From positions 1-32,414 of the forward strand of contig JACQUO010000019.1 in NCBI GenBank assembly GCA_016210205.1: a DNA stretch of 32,414 bases, in the 5' to 3' direction. Below, one piece after another: positions 1 through 9,700 of the stretch (positions are counted from its first letter, which is position 1; every line of letters starts with the position of its first letter). Under the pieces are notes generated by a model. It saw only the letters and a program-made list of their open reading frames with translations. It did not search any database and was not told the origin of the DNA. A program made the translations under genes and the position numbers. This stretch comes from Chloroflexota bacterium. GTDB taxonomy: Bacteria > Chloroflexota > Dehalococcoidia > JACQUO01.

Positions 1-73
1 ACGCTTGGTGGGATTCGAACCCACGGCCTCAGCCTCCGCAGGGCTGCGCTCTATCCAGCTGAGCTACAAGCGC
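1..73 (-). tRNA. tRNA-Arg (anticodon GCG), 3' end off the window
   Basis: Read on the minus strand, the sequence folds as a full cloverleaf. A 7-bp acceptor stem starts GCGCTTG and closes with a G1-U72 pair. The D arm carries GCTC/GAGC and an A20-type residue expected for arginine tRNAs. The anticodon stem is CAGCC/GGCTG, and the T arm is GTGGG/CCCAC with loop TTCGAAT. The anticodon loop CTGCGGA places GCG at positions 34-36, reading CGC and CGU. The discriminator base and any CCA lie outside the window. It is the third gene of a tRNA-Val/Leu/Arg operon. Bacteria more often read these codons with an ACG (inosine) tRNA, so the G34 is worth noting. Confidence 0.9.
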
Positions 74-79
74 GTATCC

Positions 80-165
80 TGGTGCCGAAGGAGAGATTTG
101 AACTCTCACGCCCTTGCGGACACTACACCCTGAATGTAGCGCGTCTGCCATTCCGCCACTTCGGC
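80..165 (-). tRNA. tRNA-Leu (anticodon CAG)
   Basis: A class II tRNA with a long variable arm, as expected for leucine. The acceptor stem GCCGAAG/CTTCGGC pairs perfectly. The anticodon stem CTACA/TGTAG encloses loop TTCAGGG, giving anticodon CAG for CTG codons. The discriminator A is at 83 and a genome-encoded CCA occupies 80-82. It lies 2 nt from tRNA-Val and is evidently in the same transcript. Confidence 0.96.
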
Positions 166-167
166 CC

Positions 168-242
168 TGGTGGGCGATAGAGGATTTGAACCTCTGACTT
201 CTTGCGTGTGAAGCAAGCGCTCTACCCCTGAGCTAACCGCCC
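168..242 (-). tRNA. tRNA-Val (anticodon CAC)
   Basis: First gene of the minus-strand tRNA operon. The acceptor stem is GGGCGGT/ATCGCCC. The anticodon stem CTTGC/GCAAG encloses loop TTCACAC, giving anticodon CAC for GTG codons. The T arm is AGAGG/CCTCT. A CCA is encoded at 168-170. A promoter with 17-bp spacing lies just upstream, with the predicted start about 5 nt before the mature 5' end. Confidence 0.96.
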
Positions 243-253
243 CCCCGCAGAGT

Positions 254-282
254 ATTTTAGCCTCAAAGCGGGGCAAAAGCAA
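254..282 (-). promoter_or_regulatory. sigma-70-like promoter of the tRNA-Val/Leu/Arg operon
   Basis: On the minus strand a -35 box TTGCTT (282-277) and a -10 box TAAAAT (259-254) are separated by 17 bp. Initiation is expected near position 247, just ahead of tRNA-Val. Box quality and placement make this the likely operon promoter. Confidence 0.7.
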
Positions 283-401
283 CCGCAGGGAGCCAACCCT
301 GGGAGACACCCCCAAAACCCGGTGAGCCTCCCTGGAAAACAAGCTGGGCCAGGAAAGTCCAACTCGCCAGCGCTGTTTGCCCAAGCGGTCTCCGAACTCA
401 C

Positions 402-455
402 CCTGGGGGAGCGCAGAGGGCTAGCACCCCCTCTGCCAGGGGTCTGGGGGTGAGG
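402..455 (-). repeat. partial copy of the three-hairpin intergenic repeat
   Basis: On the minus strand this reads CACCCCCAGACCCCTGGCAGAG and continues into a GCAGAGGGGG / CCCTCTGC hairpin ended by CTCCCCC. That matches modules two and three of the repeat found at 14112, 15778, 24799 and elsewhere, here in reverse orientation. Nearby sequence at 301-320 resembles the second module (gggagacaccccc) but is too short to call. The rest of the 243-538 gap contains the tRNA promoter and the repeat at 463-499; no gene is visible. Confidence 0.6.
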
Positions 456-462
456 GCACAGG

Positions 463-499
463 AGACCCTTCGCCCGCCTCAGGCGGACTCAGGGTGACC
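463..499 (-). repeat. divergent copy of the GTCACCCTGAG...GAAGGGTC repeat
   Basis: On the minus strand this starts GTCACCCTGAG and ends GCGAAGGGTC. It matches the left arm of the inverted repeat at 23706-23772 except for an internal CCGCCTCAGGCGG palindrome (474-486). The palindrome may act as a weak terminator for the two-component operon ending at 539, but no T-run follows it. Confidence 0.45.
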
Positions 500-538
500 G
501 GGGTAGGAGCCAAAACCAGGCCAAACTCGCCAGCAGCG

Positions 539-1201
539 CTACTCCACCAGGCCCAGGCGCAGGGCCTTGGCCGCCGCCTGGGTGCGGTCTGCGGCCTGGA
601 GCTTGAGGAGAAGACCCTGGATGTGCTTCTTCACCGTCTCCGGGCTCACCCCTAGCTTCTCCCCAATCTCCAGGTTGGTCTTACCCTCCACCATGAGCGG
701 CAGGATGCTCCGCTCCCGCGAGGTGAGCTCCATGGAGGCCCGGCCCGCCGGGCGGGTGGCGCCGTAGTGGGGCAGCGACTCCAGAAGCCCGTGCATGGCC
801 TCCCTCAGCAGGGCGCTCTTGATGAGGGTGCCCCCGCTACGGACGGCCCGGATGGTGTGCACCAGAAGCGAGGGGGAGGCATCCTTGACCAGGTAGCCCG
901 CCGCCCCGGCTCGGATGGCGTCCACGATGAAGGCCTCGTTGTCGTAGATGGAGAAGATGATGACGGCGCTCTGAGGGCAGGTCTCCCTGATGCGGCGGGT
1001 GGCGGCGATGCCATCCAGCTCCGGCATACGGACATCCAGGAGGACCACATGGGGCTTGTGCTGCTGGGCCAGGGCCACCGCTTCCAGGCCGGTGCCGGCC
1101 TCGGCCACCACCACCAGGCCGGCCTCCCGGGAGAGGATGGCCCGCAGTCCTTCGCGCAGGGCAGGATGGTCATCGGCGATGAGAATCCGGATAGGCTCCA
1201 A
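539..1201 (-). CDS. NarL/FixJ-family response regulator
   Basis: A DNA-binding response regulator of about 220 aa, expected to control transcription after phosphorylation by the adjacent kinase. The receiver domain has the acidic pair in IADDHP (about residues 9-11), the phospho-acceptor Asp in VVLLDVRMPELDG (about residue 56) and the Lys in YLVKDAS. After a linker comes a C-terminal LuxR-type helix-turn-helix of about 55 residues (LTSRERSILPLMVEGKTN onward). The TTG at 1201 is chosen because GGAGG (1212-1208) sits 6 nt upstream; an in-frame TTG at 1207 is only adjacent to that site. The gene start lies inside the 3' end of the kinase gene, indicating translational coupling. The regulated genes cannot be read from the sequence. 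Confidence 0.9.
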   Translation of the reverse strand: MEPIRILIADDHPALREGLRAILSREAGLVVVAEAGTGLEAVALAQQHKPHVVLLDVRMPELDGIAATRRIRETCPQSAVIIFSIYDNEAFIVDAIRAGAAGYLVKDASPSLLVHTIRAVRSGGTLIKSALLREAMHGLLESLPHYGATRPAGRASMELTSRERSILPLMVEGKTNLEIGEKLGVSPETVKKHIQGLLLKLQAADRTQAAAKALRLGLVE

Positions 1202-1946
1202 GCTCAACCTCCGACCAGGGACCCGCGGGAACTTGGCAAAGCACCGTGGTGCCCTGGCCGGGGGACGATTCCAGCTGGCAGCGGCCCCCCAGGAGCTCGG
1301 CCCGCCGCCTCATGCTGGCCAGGCCGCGGCCTCCCAGGGCCGCCGCGTCCGCGCCCTGGGGGTCGAAGCCCCGGCCCCAGTCGCGCACCTGGAGGAGCAC
1401 ATGGGGCGGGGTAAGCTCCAGCTCCACCCGCAGGCGGGGGGCCTGGGCGTGGCGGCGCACATTGCTGAGGGCCTCCTGGAAGATACGGTAGAGGGCCAGC
1501 TCCCGCTCTGGCTCCAGGCGGAAGGGCCGGGCCACGAACTCCACCACGCAGGAGCCGCCGGCCCGGAAGTCCGCCAGCTCCGACTCCAGGGCGGACGCCA
1601 GGGTGGAGGCGGGAAGCGCAGGCGGATGGCTGTTGATGAGGTCCCGGGCCTCGCTCAGGGCTTGGCGCACCTGGGTCAGGGCGCGGGCCACCAGGGGCTT
1701 TAGGGGGGAAGTAATCTCGACCTGGCTTTCCAGGGCCGCCAGATACTGATGGGCGGAGACCAGGGCCTGGACGGCGCCGTCGTGGAGCTCCAGGGTCAGG
1801 CGCTCCCTCTCGGACTCCCGCGCCTGAGCGGCGGCTCGCTGGAGGAGAACGGCTTGCTCTTGGCAGAGGGCCAGCTCCGCCTTAAGCCTCCGCGCCTCCT
1901 GCCTCAAGGCGGAAAGGGTCTCCTTGGCCTCCAGGTTTCTCACCAT
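1170..1946 (-). CDS. soluble NarL-partner sensor histidine kinase (HisKA_3 type)
   Basis: A 258-aa cytoplasmic kinase that should autophosphorylate on His and pass phosphate to the overlapping response regulator. Residues 1-45 form a charged amphipathic helix, probably a coiled coil. The HisKA_3 dimerisation helix carries the H box ERERLTLELHDGAVQ with His55. The ATPase domain shows the N box EALSNVRRHAQ (Asn162) and a G box DWGRGFD. No transmembrane segment, PAS or GAF domain is present, so it resembles soluble kinases of the DegS type, and the signal is unknown. ATG 1946 follows a GGGGG-rich stretch rather than a clear ribosome site. The last 38 nt or so overlap the regulator gene. Confidence 0.88.
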   Translation of the reverse strand: MVRNLEAKETLSALRQEARRLKAELALCQEQAVLLQRAAAQARESERERLTLELHDGAVQALVSAHQYLAALESQVEITSPLKPLVARALTQVRQALSEARDLINSHPPALPASTLASALESELADFRAGGSCVVEFVARPFRLEPERELALYRIFQEALSNVRRHAQAPRLRVELELTPPHVLLQVRDWGRGFDPQGADAAALGGRGLASMRRRAELLGGRCQLESSPGQGTTVLCQVPAGPWSEVELGAYPDSHRR

Positions 1947-2024
1947 GGCCTACCCCCACCCTAATCTTAACCCCAGGCGCTAGGCCCCTTTGGGGTGGCC
2001 CGTTTGGGGTATATCCCCGGGGGC

Positions 2025-2053
2025 AGTATAACCAAAGCCCCTGCCCATAACAA
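2025..2053 (-). promoter_or_regulatory. candidate promoter of the kinase-regulator operon
   Basis: Minus-strand TTGTTA (2053-2048) and TATACT (2030-2025) have 17-bp spacing. Initiation near 2018 would give a leader of about 70 nt containing a small CCCC-AAA-GGGG hairpin before the kinase ATG at 1946. Read-through from the upstream tRNA promoter is also possible, since no clear terminator separates them. Confidence 0.55.
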
Positions 2054-2113
2054 GAGGGGGCTGGTGGAGAGAGGCGGGGCGGGCATGGCCCGGGGCTGGT
2101 GGCGGGAGCGAAA

Positions 2114-2188
2114 TGGTGACAGCGGCTGGATTCGAACCAGCGACCAAGGGCTTATGAGTCCCTTGCTCTACCACTGAGCTACGCTGCC
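2114..2188 (-). tRNA. tRNA with anticodon CAT (elongator Met or Ile2)
   Basis: The acceptor stem is GGCAGCG/CGCTGTC, and the anticodon loop CTCATAA gives CAT. The T arm is CGCTGG-type with loop TTCGAAT, and CCA is encoded at 2114-2116. The normal G1-C72 pair rules out an initiator tRNA. The anticodon stem has an A31-G39 mismatch. The anticodon and variable-arm sequence (ACTCATAA...CTTGGTCGCTGG) resembles tRNA-Ile2, which is modified to lysidine at C34. Elongator methionine remains equally possible without a covariance-model comparison. Confidence 0.9.
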
Positions 2189-2210
2189 CACCCGACAGGG
2201 AAGAGATTCA

Positions 2211-2240
2211 ATTGTAAGGGGCGGTTTAGGGGGATGTCAA
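2211..2240 (-). promoter_or_regulatory. strong sigma-70-like promoter of the CAT-anticodon tRNA
   Basis: Minus strand: a consensus TTGACA (2240-2235), an 18-bp spacer and TACAAT (2216-2211). Predicted initiation near 2204 precedes the tRNA 5' end at 2188 by about 16 nt. Confidence 0.75.
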
Positions 2241-2271
2241 CCCTGGCTCTGGGGTGTTTAGCGACGCCCTG

Positions 2272-2448
2272 CGACCATCCCCCTGACCCCCTTCCTGGCC
2301 AGAAAGGGGGATTTGAATGAAGCTGGGAGACACCCCTCTGGATTCCCCGCGCCAGGGAGGGGATTGGCTCGAGGGACACCCCTTGGACTTCGCTCTGGGC
2401 CGGCCCCCAAGCCCCCGGCAGAGGGGCGAAGCCCCTCTGCGCTCCCCA
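2272..2448 (+). repeat. three-hairpin intergenic repeat, expanded mosaic copy
   Basis: It begins GACCATCCCCCTGACC and contains the first palindrome (arms CCCCCTTCCTGG / CCAGAAAGGGGG). It then has two diverged forms of the GGGAGACACCCC module. It ends with a perfect 10-bp hairpin, GCAGAGGGGC-gaa-GCCCCTCTGC (2418-2440). It fills most of the gap between the CAT tRNA promoter and the 3' end of rpoC. The last hairpin lies about 45 nt past the rpoC stop and could help end that transcript, although no T-run follows on the minus strand. A small perfect inverted repeat, GTCGTT-A-AACGAC, lies at 2449-2461. Confidence 0.75.
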
Positions 2449-2484
2449 GTCGTTAAACGACCTGGCTCTGGGGGTCCGGTCTCA

Positions 2485-5400
2485 CTACGGGGTAACGGGC
2501 GGGGAGTCGGCCTCCTGCATGGGGTTGATAGTATGGGCGTCCTCCTCCCCGAAGGGACGCATCCCCAGGAGGGCAAACTCAGGCAGGGCGAACTGATCCG
2601 GGGCAGGCTTCTCCACCACGATGCTCCGGGCGGGGATGAGCTTGCCGATGATGACATTCTCCTTGAGCCCAGAGAGGCGGTCGGTGCTGCCGCTGACCGC
2701 GGCCTCGGTGAGGATGCGGGTGGTCTCCTGGAAGGAGGCCGCCGCCAGGAAGCTGTCGGTGTTCAGGGAGGCTTTAGTCACCCCCAGGAGCACGGCCTGG
2801 GCCGTGGCGGGCTCGCCGCCCTCTGCCAGCACCTTGGCGTTAATCTCCTCATAGCGGAACCGCTCCACCAGCTCTCCGGGGAGGAGGCCGGTGTCGCCGC
2901 TGCTCTCCACCCGCACCTTGCGGAGCATCTGGCGGACGACGGTCTCGATGTGCTTATTGTTGATGCTCACGCCCTGGGAGCGGTAGACCTTCTGCACTTC
3001 CGTGACTAGGTAGTTCTGCACCGCCTCGCGGCCCATGATGCGAAGGATGTCCTGGGGATTGCGGGGGCCTCCGGTCAGGGAGTCACCGGCCTTGACCACG
3101 CCCCCCGGCGACACCTGCAAGCGAGCGGAGGCCATGACCGGATATTCCCTTACTTCCGTCTCCTCATACCAGACGGAGACCCGGCCGTCCTCCACCTTCA
3201 CGATGCCCCCCACCCGGGCCAGGATGGGCTCGGGGGCCAGGGTGCCCTTGGGGGCCGGGGCCTCCTCTTTAAGGGGCGCGGCCAGGGGCAGGCCCGCCTC
3301 TATCTTCTGGTCATCAGCCACCTCGAGCTTATAGCCAGGGGGAATGGGGTAATCGTCGTGGTAGATTTCAGTGCTGGACACGCGGAGGCGGCGGCCCTCG
3401 TCGCTGCGGAGCAGCTCCGCCACGCCGTCAATCTCGGAAATCTCCGCCTTGCCCTTGGGGGTGCGGGCCTCGAAGAGCTCCTCCACCCGGGGCAGTCCGC
3501 TGGTGATGTCCAGGCCCACCACGCCGCCGGTATGGAAGGTGCGCATGGTGAGCTGTGTGCCGGGCTCGCCGATGCTCTGGGCGGCGATGATGCCCACCGC
3601 CTCGCCCATGGCCACCAGAGCGCCCCGGGCCGGGCTCCAACCGTAGCAGCGGCGGCAGACGCCCCGGCGGGATTGGCACGACAAGAGGGAGCGCACCGGC
3701 ACCCGGTCGATGCCGGCGGCGATGATGCTTCGGGCACTTTCCACATCAATCTCGTCGTTGCGCTCCGCCAGCACCTCCCCCGTCTGGGGATGGCGGATTT
3801 GGGCGCCCGCCAGGCGGCCCACCAGGGTCTCCAAGAGGGGGGGCAGGAGGCCCTTTTCCTCCGGCTCGCTGAGATAGGCGGGCACCGTGGTGCCACAGTC
3901 CTCCTCGGTGATGATGACATCCTGGGACACGTCGATGAGGCGGCGGGTGAGGTATCCGCTGTCGGCGGTGCGGAGGGCCGTGTCCGCCAGGCCCTTGCGG
4001 GCCCCGTGGGTGGAGATGAAATACTCCAGCACCGTGAGGCCCTCCTTAAAGCTGGAGCGGATGGGCATGTCGATGATGCGGCCGGAGGGGTCCGTCATGA
4101 GGCCCCGCATGCCGGCCATCTGGCGAATTTGGGCGATATTGCCCTTGGCCCCAGAGGTAGCCATCATGCTGATGGAGCCGTATTTATCCATGCTCTCCTG
4201 GAGAAGCAGCGTCATCTTGTCCGTGGCCTCGGTCCAAATGGTGACGGCGCTGTTGTAGCGCTCCTCCTCGGTGATGAGGCCGCGGCGATACTGGCGCACA
4301 GTCTCCGCCATGCGCTCCTCCGCCTCGGCCAGGAGCTTGCCCTTGGCCTCGGGCACCTCGATGTCGTGGAGGCTGATGGTAATACCAGACTTGGTGGCAT
4401 GGTGGAAGCCCAGATCCTTGATGGCGTCCACCAGCTTCACCGCAGCCTCGTTCCCCAAGCGATGGTGGCACTCGCCCACCACCTGCTTGAGGAGCTTCTT
4501 GTCCATGGTCTCGTTGAAGAAGTCGAAGCCTTCGGGGAGAATTTCGTTGAAGAGGATGCGGCCCACGGTGGTCTCCAACATGGGGCCGTGGGCCTTCTGG
4601 CGCACCTTAATGAGGGCTTGGAGGCTGACATGGCCCAGGTCGTAGGCCAGGCGGGCCTCATTGAGGCTGGCGAACCTCATGCCTTCTCCCTTGGCCCCCT
4701 CCCTGGCGGTGGTAAGGTAGTAGCAGCCCAGCACCATGTCCAGGGTGGGGGCCACCAGGGGTTCGCCCGAGCTGGGGGAGAGCATGTTGAAGGTGCTCAT
4801 CATCACCTCCCGAGCCTCCTGCACCGCCGCAGCGGAGAGAGGCACGTGGACTGCCATCTGGTCACCGTCGAAGTCGGCGTTGAAGGCAGTGCACACCAGG
4901 GGGTGAATCTGAATGGCACTCCCCTCGATGAGGATGGGCTCGAAGGCCTGGATGCCCAGGCGGTGCAGGGTGGGGGCCCGGTTGAGGAACACGGGACGGG
5001 TCTTGATGACCTCCTCCAGGATGTCCCATACCTCGGGCTTGACTCGCTCCACGATGCGCTTGGCGCTCTTGATGTTGTGGGCCAGGCCCCGGGCCACCAG
5101 GCGGTGCATGACGAAGGGCTTGAAGAGCTCCAGGGCCATGCGCTTGGGAAGGCCGCACTGGTTGAGCTTGAGCTCTGGCCCCACCACGATGACGGAGCGG
5201 CCGCTGTAGTCCACACGCTTGCCCAAGAGGTTCTGGCGGAAGCGGCCCTGCTTGCCTCGGAGCATGTCCGAGAGGGACTTGAGCCGATGGCTGTTGCCCG
5301 TGGTCACGGCCCGGCCCCGCCGCCCGTTGTCGATGAGGGAGTCCACGGCTTCCTGGAGCATGCGCTTCTCGTTGCGGACAATAATCTCTGGGGCGCCCAG

Positions 5401-6702
5401 CTCCAAGAGGCGGCGCAGGCGGTTGTTGCGGTTAATCACCCGCCGGTAAAGGTCATTGAGGTCGCTGGTGGCGAAGCGGCCGCCGTCCAGCTGCACCATG
5501 GGGCGCAGGTCGGGCGGCAGCACCGGCAGCACGGTGAGAATCATCCACTCGGGGCGGTTGCCGCTCTTGCGGAAGGCCTCCGCCACCCGCAGACGCTTGG
5601 TGGCCTTCTTGCGCCGCTGGCCGGAGCCGGAGTTTACCTCTTTCTGCAGAGTGAGTTTGAGGTCATCCAGATTGAGCTTGGCGAGGATATCCAGGATGGC
5701 CTCGGCGCCAATGCTGGCCCGGAAGAACTGACCCCAACGCAGCTTCAGCTCCCGGTAGCGGGGCTCGGCGAGGAGGGCTTGGGGTTGCAGCTCATCCAGC
5801 TCCTCCTGGACGACCCGAGCCGCCGCCTGGACCTTCTCCTTCTCCTGGGCCAGTTGGCGGAGGAGCTGCTGCTCATCCTGGGAGGCCTGGTTCTCCTCCA
5901 GCTCCTGCTGGGCCTGGGCCAAGTCCTGGTCCTTCCTCTTACCTTTAGCCTTGGCAGTGGAGGAGGCCCGGCCCTTCGGGCTCACCGCCCTCTGGAGGGC
6001 GGCCAGGTGTTTTTGGGAGAAAATGCTCCCCTTGACGACGATGACGGTCTCCCCCAAGAGGAAATCTTCCCGGGCCTTCTTGCGCAAATTGGCCTGGATG
6101 GTCTCCTCCAGGGCCTGGGCCTGGGCCAGGAGCCCGTCTTGGGGCCCGGCGCCGCGGGGGCTGGTGGCCGACTCCCGCTGCTGGAGCTCCGTTAGCTTCT
6201 CCTGGAAGACCACCTCCAGGTGGCGCAGCTCCGCCATCTCCCGGTCCCGAGCCTCCTGGCGGGCCTGGTCCAGGGCCTCTTGGTTCACCTCGGTAACGAT
6301 AAGCTTGGCGAAATAGAGCACCTGTTCCAGGTTGCGGGGGGAGAGGTCCAGGAGCAGGCCCAGGCGGCTGGGCGCGCCCTTGGCGAACCAGATATGGGCC
6401 ACGGGAGCCGCCAAATCAATGTGGCCCATGCGCTCCCGCCTCACCTTGGAGCGGGCCACCTCCACGCCGCACTTGTCGCAGACGATGCCCTTATAGCGGA
6501 TGCGCTTGTACTTGCCGCAGTAGCATTCGAAGTCCTTGGTGGGGCCGAAGATTTTCTCGCAGAAAAGACCATCCTTCTCCGGCTTCAGGGTGCGGTAGTT
6601 GATGGTCTCTGGCTTGGTGACCTCCCCGTAGGACCAGCCTCGAACCTGCTCCGGCGAAGCTAAAGATATGCGGATGGCGCTGAAATCGTTTACTTCAAGC
6701 AT
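2485..6702 (-). CDS. rpoC: DNA-directed RNA polymerase subunit beta'
   Basis: The 1405-aa largest polymerase subunit; it forms the clamp and holds the catalytic magnesium. The N-terminal zinc ribbon has Cys60, Cys62, Cys75 and Cys78 (ECYCGKYKR...CDKCGVEV). The catalytic loop NADFDGD is at residues 608-614. The second zinc site is visible as EEDCGTT and [15 protein letters not shown]. Residues about 140-325 form a charged, helix-rich insertion between the clamp segment and the conserved [14 protein letters not shown], much longer than the matching E. coli stretch. ATG 6702 is chosen because [20 protein letters not shown] is the canonical start. Upstream in-frame sequence is inside rpoB and unlike any RpoC. 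ATGCTTGA overlaps the rpoB stop by 8 nt, so the two are translationally coupled. Confidence 0.98.
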   Translation of the reverse strand: MLEVNDFSAIRISLASPEQVRGWSYGEVTKPETINYRTLKPEKDGLFCEKIFGPTKDFECYCGKYKRIRYKGIVCDKCGVEVARSKVRRERMGHIDLAAPVAHIWFAKGAPSRLGLLLDLSPRNLEQVLYFAKLIVTEVNQEALDQARQEARDREMAELRHLEVVFQEKLTELQQRESATSPRGAGPQDGLLAQAQALEETIQANLRKKAREDFLLGETVIVVKGSIFSQKHLAALQRAVSPKGRASSTAKAKGKRKDQDLAQAQQELEENQASQDEQQLLRQLAQEKEKVQAAARVVQEELDELQPQALLAEPRYRELKLRWGQFFRASIGAEAILDILAKLNLDDLKLTLQKEVNSGSGQRRKKATKRLRVAEAFRKSGNRPEWMILTVLPVLPPDLRPMVQLDGGRFATSDLNDLYRRVINRNNRLRRLLELGAPEIIVRNEKRMLQEAVDSLIDNGRRGRAVTTGNSHRLKSLSDMLRGKQGRFRQNLLGKRVDYSGRSVIVVGPELKLNQCGLPKRMALELFKPFVMHRLVARGLAHNIKSAKRIVERVKPEVWDILEEVIKTRPVFLNRAPTLHRLGIQAFEPILIEGSAIQIHPLVCTAFNADFDGDQMAVHVPLSAAAVQEAREVMMSTFNMLSPSSGEPLVAPTLDMVLGCYYLTTAREGAKGEGMRFASLNEARLAYDLGHVSLQALIKVRQKAHGPMLETTVGRILFNEILPEGFDFFNETMDKKLLKQVVGECHHRLGNEAAVKLVDAIKDLGFHHATKSGITISLHDIEVPEAKGKLLAEAEERMAETVRQYRRGLITEEERYNSAVTIWTEATDKMTLLLQESMDKYGSISMMATSGAKGNIAQIRQMAGMRGLMTDPSGRIIDMPIRSSFKEGLTVLEYFISTHGARKGLADTALRTADSGYLTRRLIDVSQDVIITEEDCGTTVPAYLSEPEEKGLLPPLLETLVGRLAGAQIRHPQTGEVLAERNDEIDVESARSIIAAGIDRVPVRSLLSCQSRRGVCRRCYGWSPARGALVAMGEAVGIIAAQSIGEPGTQLTMRTFHTGGVVGLDITSGLPRVEELFEARTPKGKAEISEIDGVAELLRSDEGRRLRVSSTEIYHDDYPIPPGYKLEVADDQKIEAGLPLAAPLKEEAPAPKGTLAPEPILARVGGIVKVEDGRVSVWYEETEVREYPVMASARLQVSPGGVVKAGDSLTGGPRNPQDILRIMGREAVQNYLVTEVQKVYRSQGVSINNKHIETVVRQMLRKVRVESSGDTGLLPGELVERFRYEEINAKVLAEGGEPATAQAVLLGVTKASLNTDSFLAAASFQETTRILTEAAVSGSTDRLSGLKENVIIGKLIPARSIVVEKPAPDQFALPEFALLGMRPFGEEDAHTINPMQEADSPPVTP

Positions 6703-9700
6703 CGTCCCCTCGCTCGAAACCTTCCAGGTTAATCTCCCGTAGCACGGGCGCATCTCCACTGGCGTCTTCCAGAAGAGAGACCTGCTCCTCTTCCTCGTTG
6801 AGCACCTCCACCAAGAGGCCCAGGCTCTGGAGCTCCGTGACCAGGACTTTGAAGGACTCGGGAACCCCAGGTTCTTGGATGTCCTCGCCCTTGACGATGG
6901 CCTCATAGGTCTTGCCCCGGCCCACCACATCGTCAGACTTGACGGTGAGGAGCTCCTGGAGGTTGTAGGCGGCGCCATAGGCCTCCAGGGCCCAGACCTC
7001 CATCTCTCCAAAGCGCTGGCCGCCGAACTGGGCCTTGCCCCCCAGGGGCTGCTGGGTGATGAGGGAGTAGGGGCCGGTGGAGCGGGCGTGGATTTTGTCC
7101 TCCACCAGATGGATAAGCTTCATCATGTAGATGGAGCCCACGGTGACCGGCTGGGAGAAGGGCTCCCCGGTGCGGCCGTCGTAAAGAGTGGCCTTGCCAA
7201 AGGTGGGCGGGGTGGCCCCGGTGGCCTGAAAATGCTCCCGGGACTTACGTTCCACCTCGTCGCGGCTCAGGCCCTGGACCTCCACCCCCTGGTCCTCCAG
7301 CCACACCCGGAGGCAGAGCTCCCGAGCTTGGCCCTGGCTGTTCTCCGCCAGCACCACCTGGGGGTCGAAACCCCTGGCTGTGATAAAGGCCTCGAGCTTG
7401 GCCCAGTCCACCTGGGCCTTTTCCCCTTCGCGGGTGTGCTGGAAGGAGGCCGCGCCGGAACGCCCCCCCAGCCAGGCCTTGACCAGGCTGTCCTCGATGG
7501 CAAGGTCGTCGGCCCCGTCGAAGACGGGGGAGGAGGCGCTGAAGCCCAGGATATGAGTCGCCCATCCCAGATGGGCCTCATAAATTTGGCCCACGTTCAT
7601 GCGGGAGGGCACCCCGATGGGGTTGAGGATAATCTCCACGGGGCGGCCGTCGGGGAGAAAGGGCATGTCCTCCATGGGGAGGATGCGGGCGATGACCCCC
7701 TTGTTGCCATGCCGGCCCGCCATCTTATCTCCCACGGAGATTTTGCGTTGCTGGGCGATGCAGACCCGAATCATGGTGTTGACCCCGGGGGGCAGCTCGT
7801 CCCCGGCGTCGCGGGAGAAGGTCCGCACATCGATGACCTTGCCGGACTCGCCGTGGGGCACCCGGAGGGAGGTGTCCTTCACCTCCCTGGCCTTCTCGCC
7901 GAAGATGGCCCGCAGGAGCTTCTCCTCAGCGGTGAGCTCGGTCTCCCCCTTGGGGGTGATTTTGCCCACCAGGATGTCGCCGGGGCCCACCTCGGCCCCC
8001 ACCCGGATGATGCCGACCTCGTCCAGGTCCCGGAGGCTCTCCTCCCCCACATTGGGGATGTCCCGGGTCATCTCTTCGGGGCCCAGCTTGGTGTCCCGAG
8101 CTTCAACTTCGTGCTTTTCGATGTGGATGGAGGTGAACTTGTCCGCCCGAACCAGGCTCTCGCTGATGACGATGGCATCCTCGAAGTTATAGCCCTCCCA
8201 GGACATGAAGGCGCAGAGCACATTCTGCCCCAGGGCCAACTCGCCCCCCTCGGTGGAGGAGGAGTCCGCCAGGGGCTGGCGCTTCTTCACCCGTTGGCCT
8301 TCGACGACCAGAGGGCGCTGGTTGATGCAGGTGCCCTGGTTGCTACGCACGAACTTGCGCAGCCGGTGGGCATGGTGCTGCCCCTTGGAGTCACGCACCA
8401 CAATGGAGCCGCTGCTTACGGCGATGACGGCGCCGTCCACATCGGACAGCAGCACCTGGCCACTGTCCTGGGCGGCGCGGGCCTCCACCCCCGTACCCAC
8501 CAGGGGGGCCTCCGGCCGGAGCAGGGGCACCGCCTGGCGCTGCATGTTGGAGCCCATGAGGGCTCGGTTGGCGTCGTCGTGCTCTAAGAAGGGGATGAGG
8601 GCCGTGGCCACGCTCACAATCTGCTTGGGGGAGACATCCATGAACTCTACCGCCCCGGTGTCCTCCTGGGTGAAGTGGCTGCCCCGGCGGACCTCGACCC
8701 GCTCATCCGTGAACTGGCTCTGCTCGTCGAGGCGGACATTGGCCTGGGCGATGATATAGTTCTCCTCCCTATCCGCATCCAGGTAGACAATCTCCGGCGT
8801 GACGAAGGGCCGCACCGGGATGTCCTGAGCGGGAAGCCTGGCCAGCTTCTTGGCCAGGGCGGAGGTTATCTCGTCCCCCTTCTGGCCCACCAACCCTTTG
8901 CCGTCTTTGGTGGGGAGGTCCTCCCCCAGGGTCTGGCCCACCAGTTGGGGGCTGTTGTGGGGCAGGCGATTCACTACCTTGCGGTAAGGGGTCTCGATGA
9001 AGCCGTATTCGTTCACCCGGGCATAGGTGGCCAGGGAGCCGATGAGCCCGATGTTGGGGCCTTCAGGGGTTTCGATGGGGCAGATGCGCCCGTAGTGGGA
9101 ATGATGCACGTCCCGGACATCGAACCCCGCCCGCTCCCGGGAGAGGCCACCCGGCCCCAGGGCGGAGAGGCGGCGCTTGTGGGTCAGCTCCGCCAGAGGG
9201 TTGGTCTGGTCCATGAACTGGGAGAGCTGGGAGCCGCCGAAGAACTCCTTGATGACCGCCACCACCGGGCGAATGTTCACCAGGGCGCTGGGGGTGACGG
9301 TGTCCACATCCACGATGCTCATGCGCTCTCGCACCACCCGCTCCAGGCGCAGCAGGCCAATGCGGAACTGATTCTGGATGAGCTCCCCCACCGCCCGAAT
9401 GCGGCGGTTGCCCAGGTGGTCGATGTCGTCGGCACTGGCCTTGCCGTTGTTTACCCGGATGATATGGCGCACGATGTCCACCAGGTCGCTCCGGCTGAGG
9501 ATGCGCTCCTGGTGAGCGCCGTCGTACCCCAGGCGTTTGTTGAGCTTGTAGCGGCCCACTCGGCCCAGGTCATAGCGGCGGGAGTTGAAGAAGAGGGCTT
9601 TTATCAAGGCCTGGGCGTTGTCCAGGGTCGGGGGGTCGCCGGGGCGAAGCCTACGGTAGATGTCCAGAAGGGCGGCGGCCATGCCCTTGGCCCCCTCCAG

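Noticed and set aside
2114-2188. Initiator tRNA-Met
   Set aside because: It has a normal G1-C72 pair and an anticodon stem lacking the full three G-C pairs next to the loop (A31-G39 mismatch).
2418-2440. Perfect 10-bp hairpin as a definite rpoC terminator
   Set aside because: No T-run follows in the rpoC direction, and the hairpin is explained as the third module of the intergenic repeat; a role in termination is possible but not shown.
3358-6195. 945-codon open frame on the plus strand opposite rpoC
   Set aside because: It is antisense to an unmistakable rpoC. Its composition (His/Gly/Leu/Glu-rich without any domain) is that of a mirror frame in high-GC sequence. The same applies to the long frames at 6875-8587 and 8675-10576 opposite rpoB.
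6703-7011. N-terminal extension of RpoC (103 extra codons)
   Set aside because: The extension lies wholly inside the rpoB reading frame, looks like an Arg/Ser-rich frame shadow, and the ATG at 6702 gives the conserved RpoC start.
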